From: Pseudomonadales bacterium
Lineage (GTDB): Bacteria > Pseudomonadota > Gammaproteobacteria > Pseudomonadales > Azotimanducaceae
NCBI GenBank assembly: GCA_028281005.1
Contig: JANQKS010000071.1
Location: 1 to 57,537 of the forward strand
Length of the DNA: 57,537 nucleotides
Direction of reading: 5' to 3'
Shown here: in pieces, positions 1 to 8,160 of the stretch
Layout: every line of letters begins with the position of its first letter
Numbering within the stretch: the stretch's first letter is position 1
Translations under genes and position numbers: made by a program
The notes under the pieces: model-generated
The model's database searches: none
What the model saw: the letters and a program-made list of their open reading frames with translations, nothing else
What the model was told of the DNA's origin: nothing

Positions 1-131
1 TTTTCCGCAGCCGCCACTTGGCGTACCGATGGTACGGCTTCGCCTGGATGCAAAGAGCCACTCAAAATCCGGCGCACCACCGTGTTGCGTAGCTGAAGAT
101 AGATAGGGGTAGATTCGTCCCAGTCGTGCAT
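1..131 (-). CDS. GntR-family (YtrA-type) transcriptional regulator, 5' part only
   Basis: The reverse strand from an ATG at 131 reads 43 open codons to the window edge. The peptide starts MHDWDESTPIYLQLRNTVV and continues through LHPGEAVPSVRQVAA. This is the usual N-terminus of a GntR winged-helix domain: the P-I-Y-x-Q-L opening and the G-x-x-x-P-S-x-R-x-x-A turn. YtrA-type members are short cytoplasmic repressors, often next to ABC transporters, but the rest of this gene lies outside the window, so neither subfamily nor target can be proven. A 9-bp-arm palindrome lies 22 bp upstream and is a likely autoregulatory operator. The Shine-Dalgarno is weak. Confidence 0.8.
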   Translation of the reverse strand, partial: MHDWDESTPIYLQLRNTVVRRILSGSLHPGEAVPSVRQVAAAE

Positions 132-152
132 GGCTGGCGCGCTGTACCGTTA

Positions 153-178
153 TAGTGTGCTGGTATAGTAGCACACTA
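153..178. promoter_or_regulatory. Palindromic operator candidate upstream of the GntR gene
   Basis: Perfect inverted repeat: TAGTGTGCT (153-161) and AGCACACTA (170-178), separated by 8 bases containing a TATAGT element. It lies just upstream of the reverse-strand GntR start at 131. GntR-type repressors bind such dyads over their own promoters, so autoregulation is the simplest reading. That role is inferred from position and symmetry. Confidence 0.6.
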
Positions 179-210
179 CATCACAGTTCTGATGACAACA
201 GTCGTTTGCT

Positions 211-262
211 TCAATAGAGAGTTTCAATAGAGGGCTTCAACAGAGAGCATCAATAGATACCG
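211..262. repeat. Four tandem copies of a 13-bp repeat
   Basis: Four imperfect units start at 211, 224, 237 and 250, each opening TCAAYAGAGA or a close variant, with an exact 13-bp period. They lie in the leader between the GntR gene and the acyl-CoA dehydrogenase. No open reading frame crosses them convincingly. Confidence 0.8.
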
Positions 263-362
263 AGAAATAGCGCCATGCTTTTGTCTGACGCGGGCAAGCT
301 GCCATAGGGTCGCGTGATGATCTGCATTAGAATAGGCATACCAACGAAGATATGTGCATACC

Positions 363-1550
363 ATGACAATCCCAGCAGTTAATACAGATGCATTTCGCCG
401 GGAAGTGCGGGACTTTCTCGCAGACGCCCTCACCACAGAGCTGCGTAAGGCGGCTGAGCTTGGTTTCGGCATCCACCGGGAGGCGGGCGCGGCCTGGCAT
501 CGCAAACTGTATGAACGCGGCTGGGTTGCACCAGAGTGGCCAGTGGCTTTCGGCGGCACCGGGTGGAGCGCGACCCAACAACACATCTTCGCCGAGGAAT
601 GTGCACTGGCCGGCACGCCTATGTTGATGCCGTTTGGATTGGGTATGGTCGGCCCGGTGATATATACCTTCGGCACCGAAGCGCAACAGGCACAACATCT
701 GCCGGGTATCTTGGACGGCAGCGTGTGGTGGTGCCAGGGGTACTCCGAACCCGGTAGCGGATCTGATCTGGCGTCTCTTAACACCACTGCAAAAAGGGAC
801 GGTGATGAGTATGTGGTCAACGGCCAGAAGATATGGACCACCAACGCCCACAAAGCCGATTGGATATTTGCTCTCGTCCGCACAAACGCTGACGGAAAAC
901 CCCAACAGGGAATCAGTTTCCTGCTCATCGACATGCAAACACCGGGCATCGAAGTTAAACCAATCGTGTCCATCGATGGCCTGCATCACCTCAACGAAGT
1001 GTATTTCACCGACGTTCGTGTTCCCGTAAGCAACCGCATCGGTGAAGAGAACAAAGGTTGGACATACGCCAAGTTTTTGCTCGGGCACGAACGTACCGGC
1101 ATCGCCGGGGTAGCTGGGTCAAAACGCGCGGTGACGGCACTAAAAGCCATCAGCCAACAAGAGAATGCAGGGGCTTTGGCAGAAGATCAGGCCTTCATGT
1201 CACGGCTGGCGGTAACCGAGGTGAAGCTCGCCGCTTTAGCACAGACCGAAGCGCGGATGCTGGCTGCCTTAGAGGCTGGGAATAACCCTGGCGATGCTTC
1301 ATCGACGCTGAAAATTCTCGGCACGGAGATCCAGCAAGAGCTGCAAACTCTACGCGTGGAGGCGGTTCAGTACTACGCCTTACCCTTTGAGCTCAGCCAA
1401 ATTCGCGGGGAGAGTAACGCCAACCCGCCAGGGCCGGACTACGCGGTCAGCGCGGTAGCGGATTACAATTTCGGCCGTGCCGCTTCGATCTACGGCGGCT
1501 CCAATGAGATCCAACGTAACGTCATCGCCAAGGCAGTGCTTGGCCTATGA
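363..1550 (+). CDS. Acyl-CoA dehydrogenase family protein
   Basis: FAD-dependent dehydrogenation of an acyl-CoA thioester, cytoplasmic. Visible family signatures: an N-terminal helical domain opening with FRREVRDFL, the W-x-x-P-E-W-P segment, the mid-domain stretch GYSEPGSGSDLASLNTTA that lines the flavin and substrate, NGQKIWTTNAHKAD, and the C-terminal YGGSNEIQRNVIAKAVLGL. About 395 residues is normal for a soluble FadE-like enzyme of the kind common in steroid and branched-chain degradation. An ATG at 363 is preferred, but a GTG at 354 is in frame and nearer a GAAG motif. The gene stands alone, divergent from a GntR regulator that might control it. Substrate not deducible. Confidence 0.9.
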   Translation: MTIPAVNTDAFRREVRDFLADALTTELRKAAELGFGIHREAGAAWHRKLYERGWVAPEWPVAFGGTGWSATQQHIFAEECALAGTPMLMPFGLGMVGPVIYTFGTEAQQAQHLPGILDGSVWWCQGYSEPGSGSDLASLNTTAKRDGDEYVVNGQKIWTTNAHKADWIFALVRTNADGKPQQGISFLLIDMQTPGIEVKPIVSIDGLHHLNEVYFTDVRVPVSNRIGEENKGWTYAKFLLGHERTGIAGVAGSKRAVTALKAISQQENAGALAEDQAFMSRLAVTEVKLAALAQTEARMLAALEAGNNPGDASSTLKILGTEIQQELQTLRVEAVQYYALPFELSQIRGESNANPPGPDYAVSAVADYNFGRAASIYGGSNEIQRNVIAKAVLGL

Positions 1551-1565
1551 CAAATGATTAGGGCG

Positions 1566-2984
1566 TTAGGCGATGCCCATATGGGCTTCTAATGTCTCCA
1601 ACGTATCGTCTATGTGGCGGCTCACTGACGTACAGTTACGCACCATCTCAATTTTCGGCCAGGTGGCCTGTTCTCCCGCCCGTATTAACGCGTACGTCTC
1701 TTCCGGGGTGAGTACCGACAGCAGTTTGGCGGGATTGAGGAAGCGCAAGCTGGGAATAATAGTAATGTCCGCTGTGTATTCCTGGGTTAACAAGCCAAAC
1801 CACATACGGGTCATGATGTTGACGGGATAGACATTACGCACCATGTTCATGGCAAAGGGGTAAACCGCCTTCGACCAATCCCGCACCGCGGATTGATAGA
1901 CACCGGTCAGCTGGGAGACCAGCGACGTGGAATTTGGGTCTTGCAACGCCCACAGCACCGCAGGATTGGCCTGGCTGCTGATGAAGTGGTTTACGCCGTA
2001 TAGACGCGTCAAGCGCCGCTTCGGCATATCGTGAGTCACCGAGCCGTCCACCCACTTGCGCGAGACGACATACGGTTTGCGCTCACCGGTACGGGTTTTT
2101 GCAGCCAAGGTCACCGCCGGAAACACACCGGGAATGGCGCAGGAAGCCAACACCGCTTCGCGGATGCAGGCGTTGGGTGAAATGATCGCATTTAATATGC
2201 GCGCCCGTTGATTCACCGCAGCCGGCGCCACGGACACATTGATGTAACGGCCGGTCTCTTCATAAGCCTCTTCAAACGTCATGTCCGGCAGCATTTCATT
2301 GAGCATCTCGCGGATGTCTTGCTGACGTATACGTTTAGAGCGCCGGTCATCCGAACCCATTTCGGTCATGGTCTGGATGATCTCATCAGTGCCTAACAAG
2401 CGGTCTAGTTCTTCGCGTTTGCGCGTACCCGCCACCGCCGCTACCACCGACCCCGCACTAGCGCCGGAGATAACGTTGGGCAACAAGCCCTGTTCATTGA
2501 GGGCTTTCACCACACCAATGTGGAATGGACCGAGCGATCCCGCACCACTCAACATCAGCGCAGTGCGTCCAAAACAGTCGGAAGACCTTTTATAGAATTC
2601 GTACTTCTCTTTTACGCTGATTTCGCTTTCAGGCACGGCTTCTAAGTCCTCAAGCGCGCCGACCATTTCCTTAATGTAGTCGGTAATCAACTGTTTGGTG
2701 CCAAACTTGGCGCGTCCATACAGCGCGGGTGATCCCATCCCCGCCATGTTGCCGTGAAAACCTTCATGCATATAAAACAACAGTCGTTGCACATCTCCAG
2801 AAGCACGTACCTCGCGCAACTCGTTGAGCCGGCGCCGAATCACCCGGTAGTCGTACAACGTGCTTTCTTCGCGCTGCCGCCAATTCTCGGCACCAGAGCG
2901 GCGGTCTTTTTCTTGAGCGGCAGCTTTCCACTGATCATAGGTTTCGGCGTTGGCAAAAACGCCGTTGGCTGTTGCTAGCGACAC
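1566..2984 (-). CDS. Patatin-like phospholipase with DUF3336 domain
   Basis: Serine lipid acyl hydrolase of 472 residues. Residues about 10-130 form the DUF3336 extension typical of bacterial and fungal TGL-type patatins. The patatin fold follows: the glycine-rich oxyanion loop GAGSLG (147-152), the nucleophile elbow G-A-S-A-G with Ser176, and the catalytic Asp313 in VDGS. In yeast TGL enzymes this arrangement hydrolyses triacylglycerol or lysophospholipid; the bacterial substrate is uncertain. The start codon is GTG at 2984. The gene is convergent with the acyl-CoA dehydrogenase, 15 bp apart, and could feed fatty acids to beta-oxidation, though they are not co-transcribed. Confidence 0.88.
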   Translation of the reverse strand: MSLATANGVFANAETYDQWKAAAQEKDRRSGAENWRQREESTLYDYRVIRRRLNELREVRASGDVQRLLFYMHEGFHGNMAGMGSPALYGRAKFGTKQLITDYIKEMVGALEDLEAVPESEISVKEKYEFYKRSSDCFGRTALMLSGAGSLGPFHIGVVKALNEQGLLPNVISGASAGSVVAAVAGTRKREELDRLLGTDEIIQTMTEMGSDDRRSKRIRQQDIREMLNEMLPDMTFEEAYEETGRYINVSVAPAAVNQRARILNAIISPNACIREAVLASCAIPGVFPAVTLAAKTRTGERKPYVVSRKWVDGSVTHDMPKRRLTRLYGVNHFISSQANPAVLWALQDPNSTSLVSQLTGVYQSAVRDWSKAVYPFAMNMVRNVYPVNIMTRMWFGLLTQEYTADITIIPSLRFLNPAKLLSVLTPEETYALIRAGEQATWPKIEMVRNCTSVSRHIDDTLETLEAHMGIA

Positions 2985-3072
2985 ACAATTCTCAATCTGT
3001 TCTCAACTGCCTAATAGTAGTGCAAAACGGTTGCTCGAATCATATTTGTGTTGTATATTTCATTTTGTTCTA

Positions 3073-3096
3073 TAGTTATATATATTAGTTATATAT
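3073..3096. promoter_or_regulatory. AT-rich direct-repeat element in the MBL/TSUP leader
   Basis: Two exact copies of TAGTTATATAT at 3073-3083 and 3086-3096 lie 23 bp before the MBL-fold gene start. The motif is AT-rich in an otherwise GC-rich leader, so it may be an extended promoter or an operator. MBL/TSUP sulfur operons of the BigR type are controlled from AT-rich operators by an ArsR-family repressor. No such regulator gene is visible nearby, so the assignment is inference. Confidence 0.45.
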
Positions 3097-3118
3097 CTCC
3101 CAGAGACCAAATTCGACC

Positions 3119-3991
3119 ATGATTCAAGTTACGCCGTTTTTTGACCCCGCCACATACAGCTACAGCTATGTGGTGGCGGACAGCACCGGCCATGCCGCCG
3201 TCATCGACAGTGTGCTGGATTTTGATCCGGTGGCAGTACGCGCCACCACCGACAGCGCCGATCGCCTCATCCAATTTATTACCGACCAACAACTGATCCT
3301 GGATTGGATCTTGGAAACCCACGTCCACGCCGATCACCTGAGCGCCGCACAATACCTAAAGTCTCAACTGGGCGGCAGGGTGGCGATTGGTGTGCAGGTC
3401 ATCGCCGTGCAAGGCATTTTCAAGGACGTGTTTAACGCCGAAGCCGGCTTTTGCAGCAACGGCGGGCAGTTTGATCTGCTGTTGCAGGATGGACAGCAGC
3501 TACCCTTGGGTGACACAGAGATCGAAGTTCTACATACCCCCGGGCATACCCCGGCCTGTGTGACTTATCGGATCGATGACGCGGCCTTTGTCGGCGACAC
3601 CTTATTTATGCCGGACTATGGCTCCGCCCGAACCGACTTTCCGGGTGGTGACGCCAGCCAGTTGTTCCAATCGATACAGAAAATCCTTGCCCTGCCGGCT
3701 ACCACCACGCTGTATATGTGCCACGACTACGGCACCGACACTCGCACTGAGTTTGCCTGTGAAACCACAGTCGCTGAGCAAGCCGAGCACAACATCCACG
3801 CGCACGCAAACGTCAGCGAAGCTGAGTTTGTCGACTTTCGCAAGACACGCGATGCGCAGCTTGCCGCCCCGCGTTTGTTGTACCCAGCCGTGCAGTTCAA
3901 TATGCGGGCCGGGCATTTTCCTCCGCCTGAAGACAACGGCAAGGTTTACCTGAAGCTGCCAGTGAAAACCTTCAGCGTACAAGTCCCCTAG
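3119..3991 (+). CDS. MBL-fold metallohydrolase, persulfide-dioxygenase (ETHE1/Blh)-like
   Basis: Cytoplasmic metallo-beta-lactamase-fold enzyme of 290 residues. Metal ligands are clear: H-V-H-A-D-H (68-73), His143 in HTPGHTPAC, Asp160 in VGDTLF and His202 in MCHDYG. This spacing and the long C-terminal part match glyoxalase-II-like persulfide dioxygenases (ETHE1, Blh), which oxidise glutathione persulfide to sulfite. The next gene, directly abutting, is a TSUP-family anion exporter, a known pairing in which sulfite or thiosulfate is exported. Persulfide detoxification is therefore the best guess. No rhodanese domain is fused. A generic MBL hydrolase remains possible. Confidence 0.82.
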   Translation: MIQVTPFFDPATYSYSYVVADSTGHAAVIDSVLDFDPVAVRATTDSADRLIQFITDQQLILDWILETHVHADHLSAAQYLKSQLGGRVAIGVQVIAVQGIFKDVFNAEAGFCSNGGQFDLLLQDGQQLPLGDTEIEVLHTPGHTPACVTYRIDDAAFVGDTLFMPDYGSARTDFPGGDASQLFQSIQKILALPATTTLYMCHDYGTDTRTEFACETTVAEQAEHNIHAHANVSEAEFVDFRKTRDAQLAAPRLLYPAVQFNMRAGHFPPPEDNGKVYLKLPVKTFSVQVP

Positions 3992-4762
3992 ATGATGGTC
4001 CTCGCCTGGCCCGGCGCCTTGGTCATTGGTTTAAGCCTTGGTATGTTGGGCTCAGGCGGCTCTATCTTAACCGTCCCGGTATTGGTGTATCTGGTCGGCC
4101 AGGAAGAAAAACTGGCGATCGCCGGTTCGCTCGCCATCGTTGGGCTGATCGCGGCAGCAGCCAGTCTGCCCTACACCCGCGACAAGTTGGTGGACTGGCG
4201 CACGGTTTTTCTGTTCGGCATCCCCGGCATGCTGGGCACGTACTTTGGCGCCTGGAGCGCTGCGTTCGTCAGCGGCGAGGTCCAACTTGCCGTGTTCTCC
4301 ATCGTGATGCTGGCGGCCTCCTATTTTATGTTGCACCCCAGGGAGTTAGACGCCGCTTCTGGACCTCCTCGAGGACTCACGAAGATCACCTGCGACGGTC
4401 TTCTGGTGGGTGCGTTAACGGGTTTTGTTGGTGTTGGCGGCGGTTTTTTGGTGGTCCCGGCACTGGTCCTACTCGGTGGGCTCACCATACATCGGGCGGT
4501 TGCGACCAGTTTGGTGATCATTGCCTTGAAGTCTGCTGCCGGTTTTGTGAAGTATTTAGAAGTGCTGCAAGCTGAACAGCTGCAACTGGATTGGACGTTG
4601 ATCGCCATCGTCGCCGCCATCGGTATCGCCGGAAGCTTGCTGGGGAATCGCTGGGGAGGTCGAATGCCGCAAGCCCGCTTGCAGCAAGGGTTTGGCTATT
4701 TCCTCATCGTCATGGGTGTGTTCATCTTCATGAGCACCGCTTCACAAATTCTCTCCGTCTAG
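3992..4762 (+). CDS. TSUP (TauE/SafE) family sulfite/organosulfonate exporter
   Basis: Integral inner-membrane protein of 256 residues with about 8 hydrophobic segments. It has the internal duplication typical of TSUP permeases: glycine-rich motifs LGMLGSGGSILTVPVLV near the N-terminus and GFVGVGGGFLVVPALVLL in the second half. The ATG follows the MBL stop codon immediately, so the two genes are translationally coupled. Exporting the sulfite produced by the MBL partner fits the pair. Substrate is inferred from context. Confidence 0.88.
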   Translation: MMVLAWPGALVIGLSLGMLGSGGSILTVPVLVYLVGQEEKLAIAGSLAIVGLIAAAASLPYTRDKLVDWRTVFLFGIPGMLGTYFGAWSAAFVSGEVQLAVFSIVMLAASYFMLHPRELDAASGPPRGLTKITCDGLLVGALTGFVGVGGGFLVVPALVLLGGLTIHRAVATSLVIIALKSAAGFVKYLEVLQAEQLQLDWTLIAIVAAIGIAGSLLGNRWGGRMPQARLQQGFGYFLIVMGVFIFMSTASQILSV

Positions 4763-4815
4763 ACTGCAAATTGGCTGCGGCCACGGGCCGGCCCAGGATC
4801 AGGTAAGATCAGTGC

Positions 4816-5373
4816 ATGTTTGATACCTCCGCTGTGATCACCCTCCTGCTTGTGCTGATGGCCGCCGGCACGGTGTGGATCTACAACCGCCTTGTGCGGG
4901 ATCGCAACCTGGTGGCCAACGGCTGGAGTGATATTGATGTACAGCTCGTGCGCCGGCATGAGCTCATTCCCAATTTAGTGGCGGCGGTACAAGCCTATAG
5001 CGACTACGAAAAGGCCACCCTCAGTGCCGTCACGAGCCTACGCCAGCACAGCCAAAACGCCACTGATCTGGGCGAAAAAGCCGCCGCGGAAGCGGCCATT
5101 GAAAGTGGCGTGACGCGTCTAATCGCCGTGGCTGAAGACTATCCGCAACTGAAGGCAGACCAAAACTTCAGGCAACTCGCCGAAGAACTGACCAACATTG
5201 AAGATCATTTGCAGTACGCGCGGCGTTTCTACAACGGCGCGGTGCGGCAGCTGAATACCCGAGTGGCCTCATTCCCCCACCTGTTGGTGGCGCGCTTGTT
5301 TGATTTCCAGGCGGCGCAGTTTTTTGAAGCCCCCGCCGACGCTGCGGCCACGCCGCAGTTTAAGTTGGACTAG
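4816..5373 (+). CDS. LemA family protein
   Basis: 185 residues: an N-terminal membrane segment (about 8-24), then the family hallmark YNRLVRDRNLVANGWSDIDV followed by RRHELIPNLV, and an all-helical C-terminal domain ending ARLFDF-x-x-A-x-F. LemA proteins are membrane-anchored helical proteins of unclear function. The gene directly precedes a DUF2207 protein with a poly-glycine tail, which is the common LemA / TPM-or-DUF2207 pairing. Function not known. Confidence 0.93.
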   Translation: MFDTSAVITLLLVLMAAGTVWIYNRLVRDRNLVANGWSDIDVQLVRRHELIPNLVAAVQAYSDYEKATLSAVTSLRQHSQNATDLGEKAAAEAAIESGVTRLIAVAEDYPQLKADQNFRQLAEELTNIEDHLQYARRFYNGAVRQLNTRVASFPHLLVARLFDFQAAQFFEAPADAAATPQFKLD

Positions 5374-5377
5374 ATTG

Positions 5378-7087
5378 ATGCTGAGGATGCTGCTGCAGTG
5401 TTCCCTGCTCGGCTGGTGGGTGCTTTCTGCTCTGCCAGGCTACGCGGAAGAACGTATCTTGGCTTATCACAGTGATATTCATGTGCATCAAGATGCGTCC
5501 ATGACCGTCACGGAGACAATCCGTGTGAAAGCCGACGGAAACAGAATCAAACGCGGTATTTATCGGGACTTTCCCACGGCTTATAAAGATGCCTACGGCA
5601 ACCACTACGCCGTGACCTTTACCGTGCTCAACGTTAAACGCAACCAACAGGACGAAGATTGGCATACCGAAGGCCTTAGCAATGGCGTTAGGGTGTATGC
5701 CGGTTCCGCCAACCGACTGTTAGATCACGGCACCCATACCTACGAAATCACTTACCGCACCGACCGCCAGCTAGGCTATTTCGAAAACCACGACGAACTG
5801 TATTGGAACGTCAACGGCAATGGTTGGGAGTTTGCCGTTGACGAGGTGTCTGCACGCGTTACCTTGCCTGAAGAAGTCCCGTTGGACGCCATCACCATCG
5901 AGGGTTACACCGGCGCCTTTGGCAGCCAGAGCCAGGCCTACCACACTGAAGTGGAAGACAGCAGCCTAATCATCCGCACAACGGCCGCGCTGGGGCCTAG
6001 AGAGGGACTCACCCTGGTGGCCAGCTGGCCAAAAGGTTATGTCTATGAACCTTCCGACGCGCAACGCTTGATCTGGCTGCTGCGTGACAACATAGGCTTG
6101 CTGTTGGCGCTGGCCGCGTTGTTCGGTTCCGCCGTCTATCTATATCGTGTTTGGGCACGTTTTGGCAAAGACCCGGCAGCTGGGCCTATCTTTGCCCACT
6201 ACGAGCCGCCGCCGGGTTATTCCCCGGCCTCCACCCGCTACATCCACCGTTTAGGTTACGACACCGGCGCATTCAGCGCCGCCATTGTGAATCTGGCGGT
6301 GCAAGGGCAGCTGCAAATCAGTAACAACGACGATGGCTACACGTTGACCCGTAACACGGATACATCGCTGCCCACGCCAGCCGCCGCTGGGGAGGCTGCG
6401 CTGTTGCAACGTCTGTTTCGCGACCAATCCGTGGTGGTGTTGGAAAATGAAAATCACAGTCTGATCAGCGCTACGCGCCGCGCACATAAGAAAGCGCTGC
6501 ATCGGGACTATGCCAATACCTACTTTCTGCACAACACCATTAAAATCTGGCCGAGCTGTGCCGCCACCGTCGCCATCATGGTGTTGATCGCGTCCATGCA
6601 GGCATTCACGCTGGCCACGGTGGTCGCGATGATCACTAACGCGCTAGTGCACGCTGTGTTCATCTACCTGTTAAAGGCGCCCACCACAAAGGGTCGCCAG
6701 CTGATGGACAAACTGGAAGGGTTCAAGCTCTATCTGGAAGTGGCGGAGAAAGACGATCTAAACCTTAAACACCCACCCGAGATGACACCGCAGTTGTTTG
6801 AACAGTATCTGCCTTTTGCCATCGCCTTAGGCGTTGAACAGGCGTGGGCAGATCAGTTTACCGCCGTGTTTGCGCGCATCACCGAACAACAAGGTAGCAC
6901 TTACCAACCTCACTGGTACCACGGACATTTCGACTACCGCAGCCCCGCTCAATTTGCACAATCGGTGGGTTCTGAACTGAGTACCGTAGTCGCGGCAGCG
7001 GCGACGCCGCCGGGATCCAGCTCCGGCAGCGGCGGTGGTGGTTTTTCCGGCGGTGGTGGTGGCGGCGGCGGTGGCGGCGGCTGGTAA
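5378..7087 (+). CDS. DUF2207 membrane protein with poly-glycine C-terminus
   Basis: 569 residues from the ATG at 5378, 4 bp after the lemA stop. An upstream in-frame extension to 5300 would overlap lemA and is rejected. There is a signal peptide (about 1-23), then an extracytoplasmic DUF2207 domain opening ILAYHSDIHVHQDASMTVTE. A membrane helix near residue 240 is followed by a cytoplasmic stretch with YEPPPGYSPA, two more helices near 400-430, and a soluble domain. The tail GGGGFSGGGGGGGGGGGW is typical of this family. It is a LemA partner, and a role in envelope homeostasis is usually assumed but unproven. Confidence 0.88.
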   Translation: MLRMLLQCSLLGWWVLSALPGYAEERILAYHSDIHVHQDASMTVTETIRVKADGNRIKRGIYRDFPTAYKDAYGNHYAVTFTVLNVKRNQQDEDWHTEGLSNGVRVYAGSANRLLDHGTHTYEITYRTDRQLGYFENHDELYWNVNGNGWEFAVDEVSARVTLPEEVPLDAITIEGYTGAFGSQSQAYHTEVEDSSLIIRTTAALGPREGLTLVASWPKGYVYEPSDAQRLIWLLRDNIGLLLALAALFGSAVYLYRVWARFGKDPAAGPIFAHYEPPPGYSPASTRYIHRLGYDTGAFSAAIVNLAVQGQLQISNNDDGYTLTRNTDTSLPTPAAAGEAALLQRLFRDQSVVVLENENHSLISATRRAHKKALHRDYANTYFLHNTIKIWPSCAATVAIMVLIASMQAFTLATVVAMITNALVHAVFIYLLKAPTTKGRQLMDKLEGFKLYLEVAEKDDLNLKHPPEMTPQLFEQYLPFAIALGVEQAWADQFTAVFARITEQQGSTYQPHWYHGHFDYRSPAQFAQSVGSELSTVVAAAATPPGSSSGSGGGGFSGGGGGGGGGGGW

Positions 7088-7159
7088 GACCGATTGTATG
7101 CGTAGCCGCGAATGGAGTAGGCTGCGTGTGATTATTTGCAGTAAACACGAGGTGATCTT

Positions 7160-7711
7160 GTGCGGATTCGATGCTTAGGCCTTATCGCTTGCATAACCCT
7201 GTTTTTACCCTTGACCGGTATGGCCCGCAGCAGCGCTGCCGAACACGGTGAATATTTGGCCACTATTTTGGGCTGCGGCGGTTGTCATACAGAAGGTGCT
7301 CTCCTCGGCGAACCTTCCGGTGAATGGCTAACCGGCTCCAGGATTGGCGTCGCCTACACGCCGGACAACACCACGCAAACCCCCGGCATCATTTTTCCCA
7401 GCAATTTGACCCCAGACAAAAAGACCGGCATCGGTCGCTGGTCAAAACGTGACATAGTGCGTTTTTTACGTACCGGTATGGACCACTACGGCGTACAGGC
7501 AAACACCGTCATGCCCTGGCCAAACTACGCCCTGTTAAGCGACAAAGATGTCAACGCGCTGGCTGAGTACTTGCTGAGCCTTGACCCGGTGGAAAACCAG
7601 ATTCCGGACTCGATCGAGCCGGGTGAACCCAGCACCGAGGCGTTTGTACGCATCGGGGTTTATCTATTTATACCGGAAGAAACGCCGGCAGCAGAGGGGC
7701 AACAACCATGA
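7160..7711 (+). CDS. Periplasmic mono-haem c-type cytochrome
   Basis: 183 residues. GTG start at 7160 with GAGGTG in the leader. A signal peptide (about 1-26) ends near ARSSA. The haem attachment motif is C-G-G-C-H at residues 39-43, and the segment around NTVMPWPNYALLSDKDVNALAEYL offers a Met as distal ligand, as in class I cytochromes. It resembles the small cytochromes that serve as electron partners of periplasmic dehydrogenases. The stop overlaps the uspA-like start (ATGA), so they share a transcript. Partner dehydrogenase not identified here. Confidence 0.88.
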   Translation: MRIRCLGLIACITLFLPLTGMARSSAAEHGEYLATILGCGGCHTEGALLGEPSGEWLTGSRIGVAYTPDNTTQTPGIIFPSNLTPDKKTGIGRWSKRDIVRFLRTGMDHYGVQANTVMPWPNYALLSDKDVNALAEYLLSLDPVENQIPDSIEPGEPSTEAFVRIGVYLFIPEETPAAEGQQP

Positions 7712-8160
7712 GCAACTACAAACACGTACTGGTGGCGGTAGACGTCACTGAAGAAGCAGGTGAAGTCCTGCAAAAAGCCCAACAGGCGGCCGCTGACAGC
7801 GGCGCTGAGCTGAGCGCGGTGACGGTGATACGGCCGCTGACCCATGCCTATACCGGTATCGAAGTAGCCGGGTTGGCGGCCGCCGCAGTCAATTTTGAAG
7901 CGGAAGCCAAGGCCAGCGTAGAACAATCCCTCGGCGCGCTGTGTGAGACCCACGGCATTGATGCCGCCCATCGCCAGGTTAGATTTGGTGCGCCTGCGGT
8001 GGAGATCAAACAACATGCGCAAGACATCGGTGCCGACCTCATTGTGCTTGGCTCCCATGGCCGCCACGGTTTGGGGCTGCTGCTCGGCTCCACGGCCAAC
8101 GCGGTTTTGCATGGCGCTAACTGCGACATTCTCACCGTGCGGGTGCAAGATGCGGCATGA
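7708..8160 (+). CDS. Universal stress protein (UspA type, ATP-binding)
   Basis: 150 residues, a single Usp domain. It starts with the usual YKHVLVAVDVTEEA strand-loop and ends with GSHGRHGLGLLLGSTANAVL, the G-2X-G-9X-G-S signature of ATP-binding members. It overlaps both neighbours by 4 bp, cytochrome upstream and AbgT downstream, indicating one operon. The role is probably regulatory or protective. It contrasts with the two UspE-like genes near 49 kb, which have GNT instead of GST. Confidence 0.92.
   Translation: MSNYKHVLVAVDVTEEAGEVLQKAQQAAADSGAELSAVTVIRPLTHAYTGIEVAGLAAAAVNFEAEAKASVEQSLGALCETHGIDAAHRQVRFGAPAVEIKQHAQDIGADLIVLGSHGRHGLGLLLGSTANAVLHGANCDILTVRVQDAA

Noticed and set aside
224-1088. 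Two long reverse-strand frames (224-973 and 327-1088) opposite the acyl-CoA dehydrogenase
   Set aside because: They are antisense shadows of a clearly conserved gene, have no recognisable domain, and are Cys/Arg/Ser-rich as shadow frames usually are.
7004-7087. GC-rich GGT/GGC repeat as a CRISPR or regulatory repeat
   Set aside because: It encodes the in-frame poly-glycine tail typical of LemA-partner proteins.
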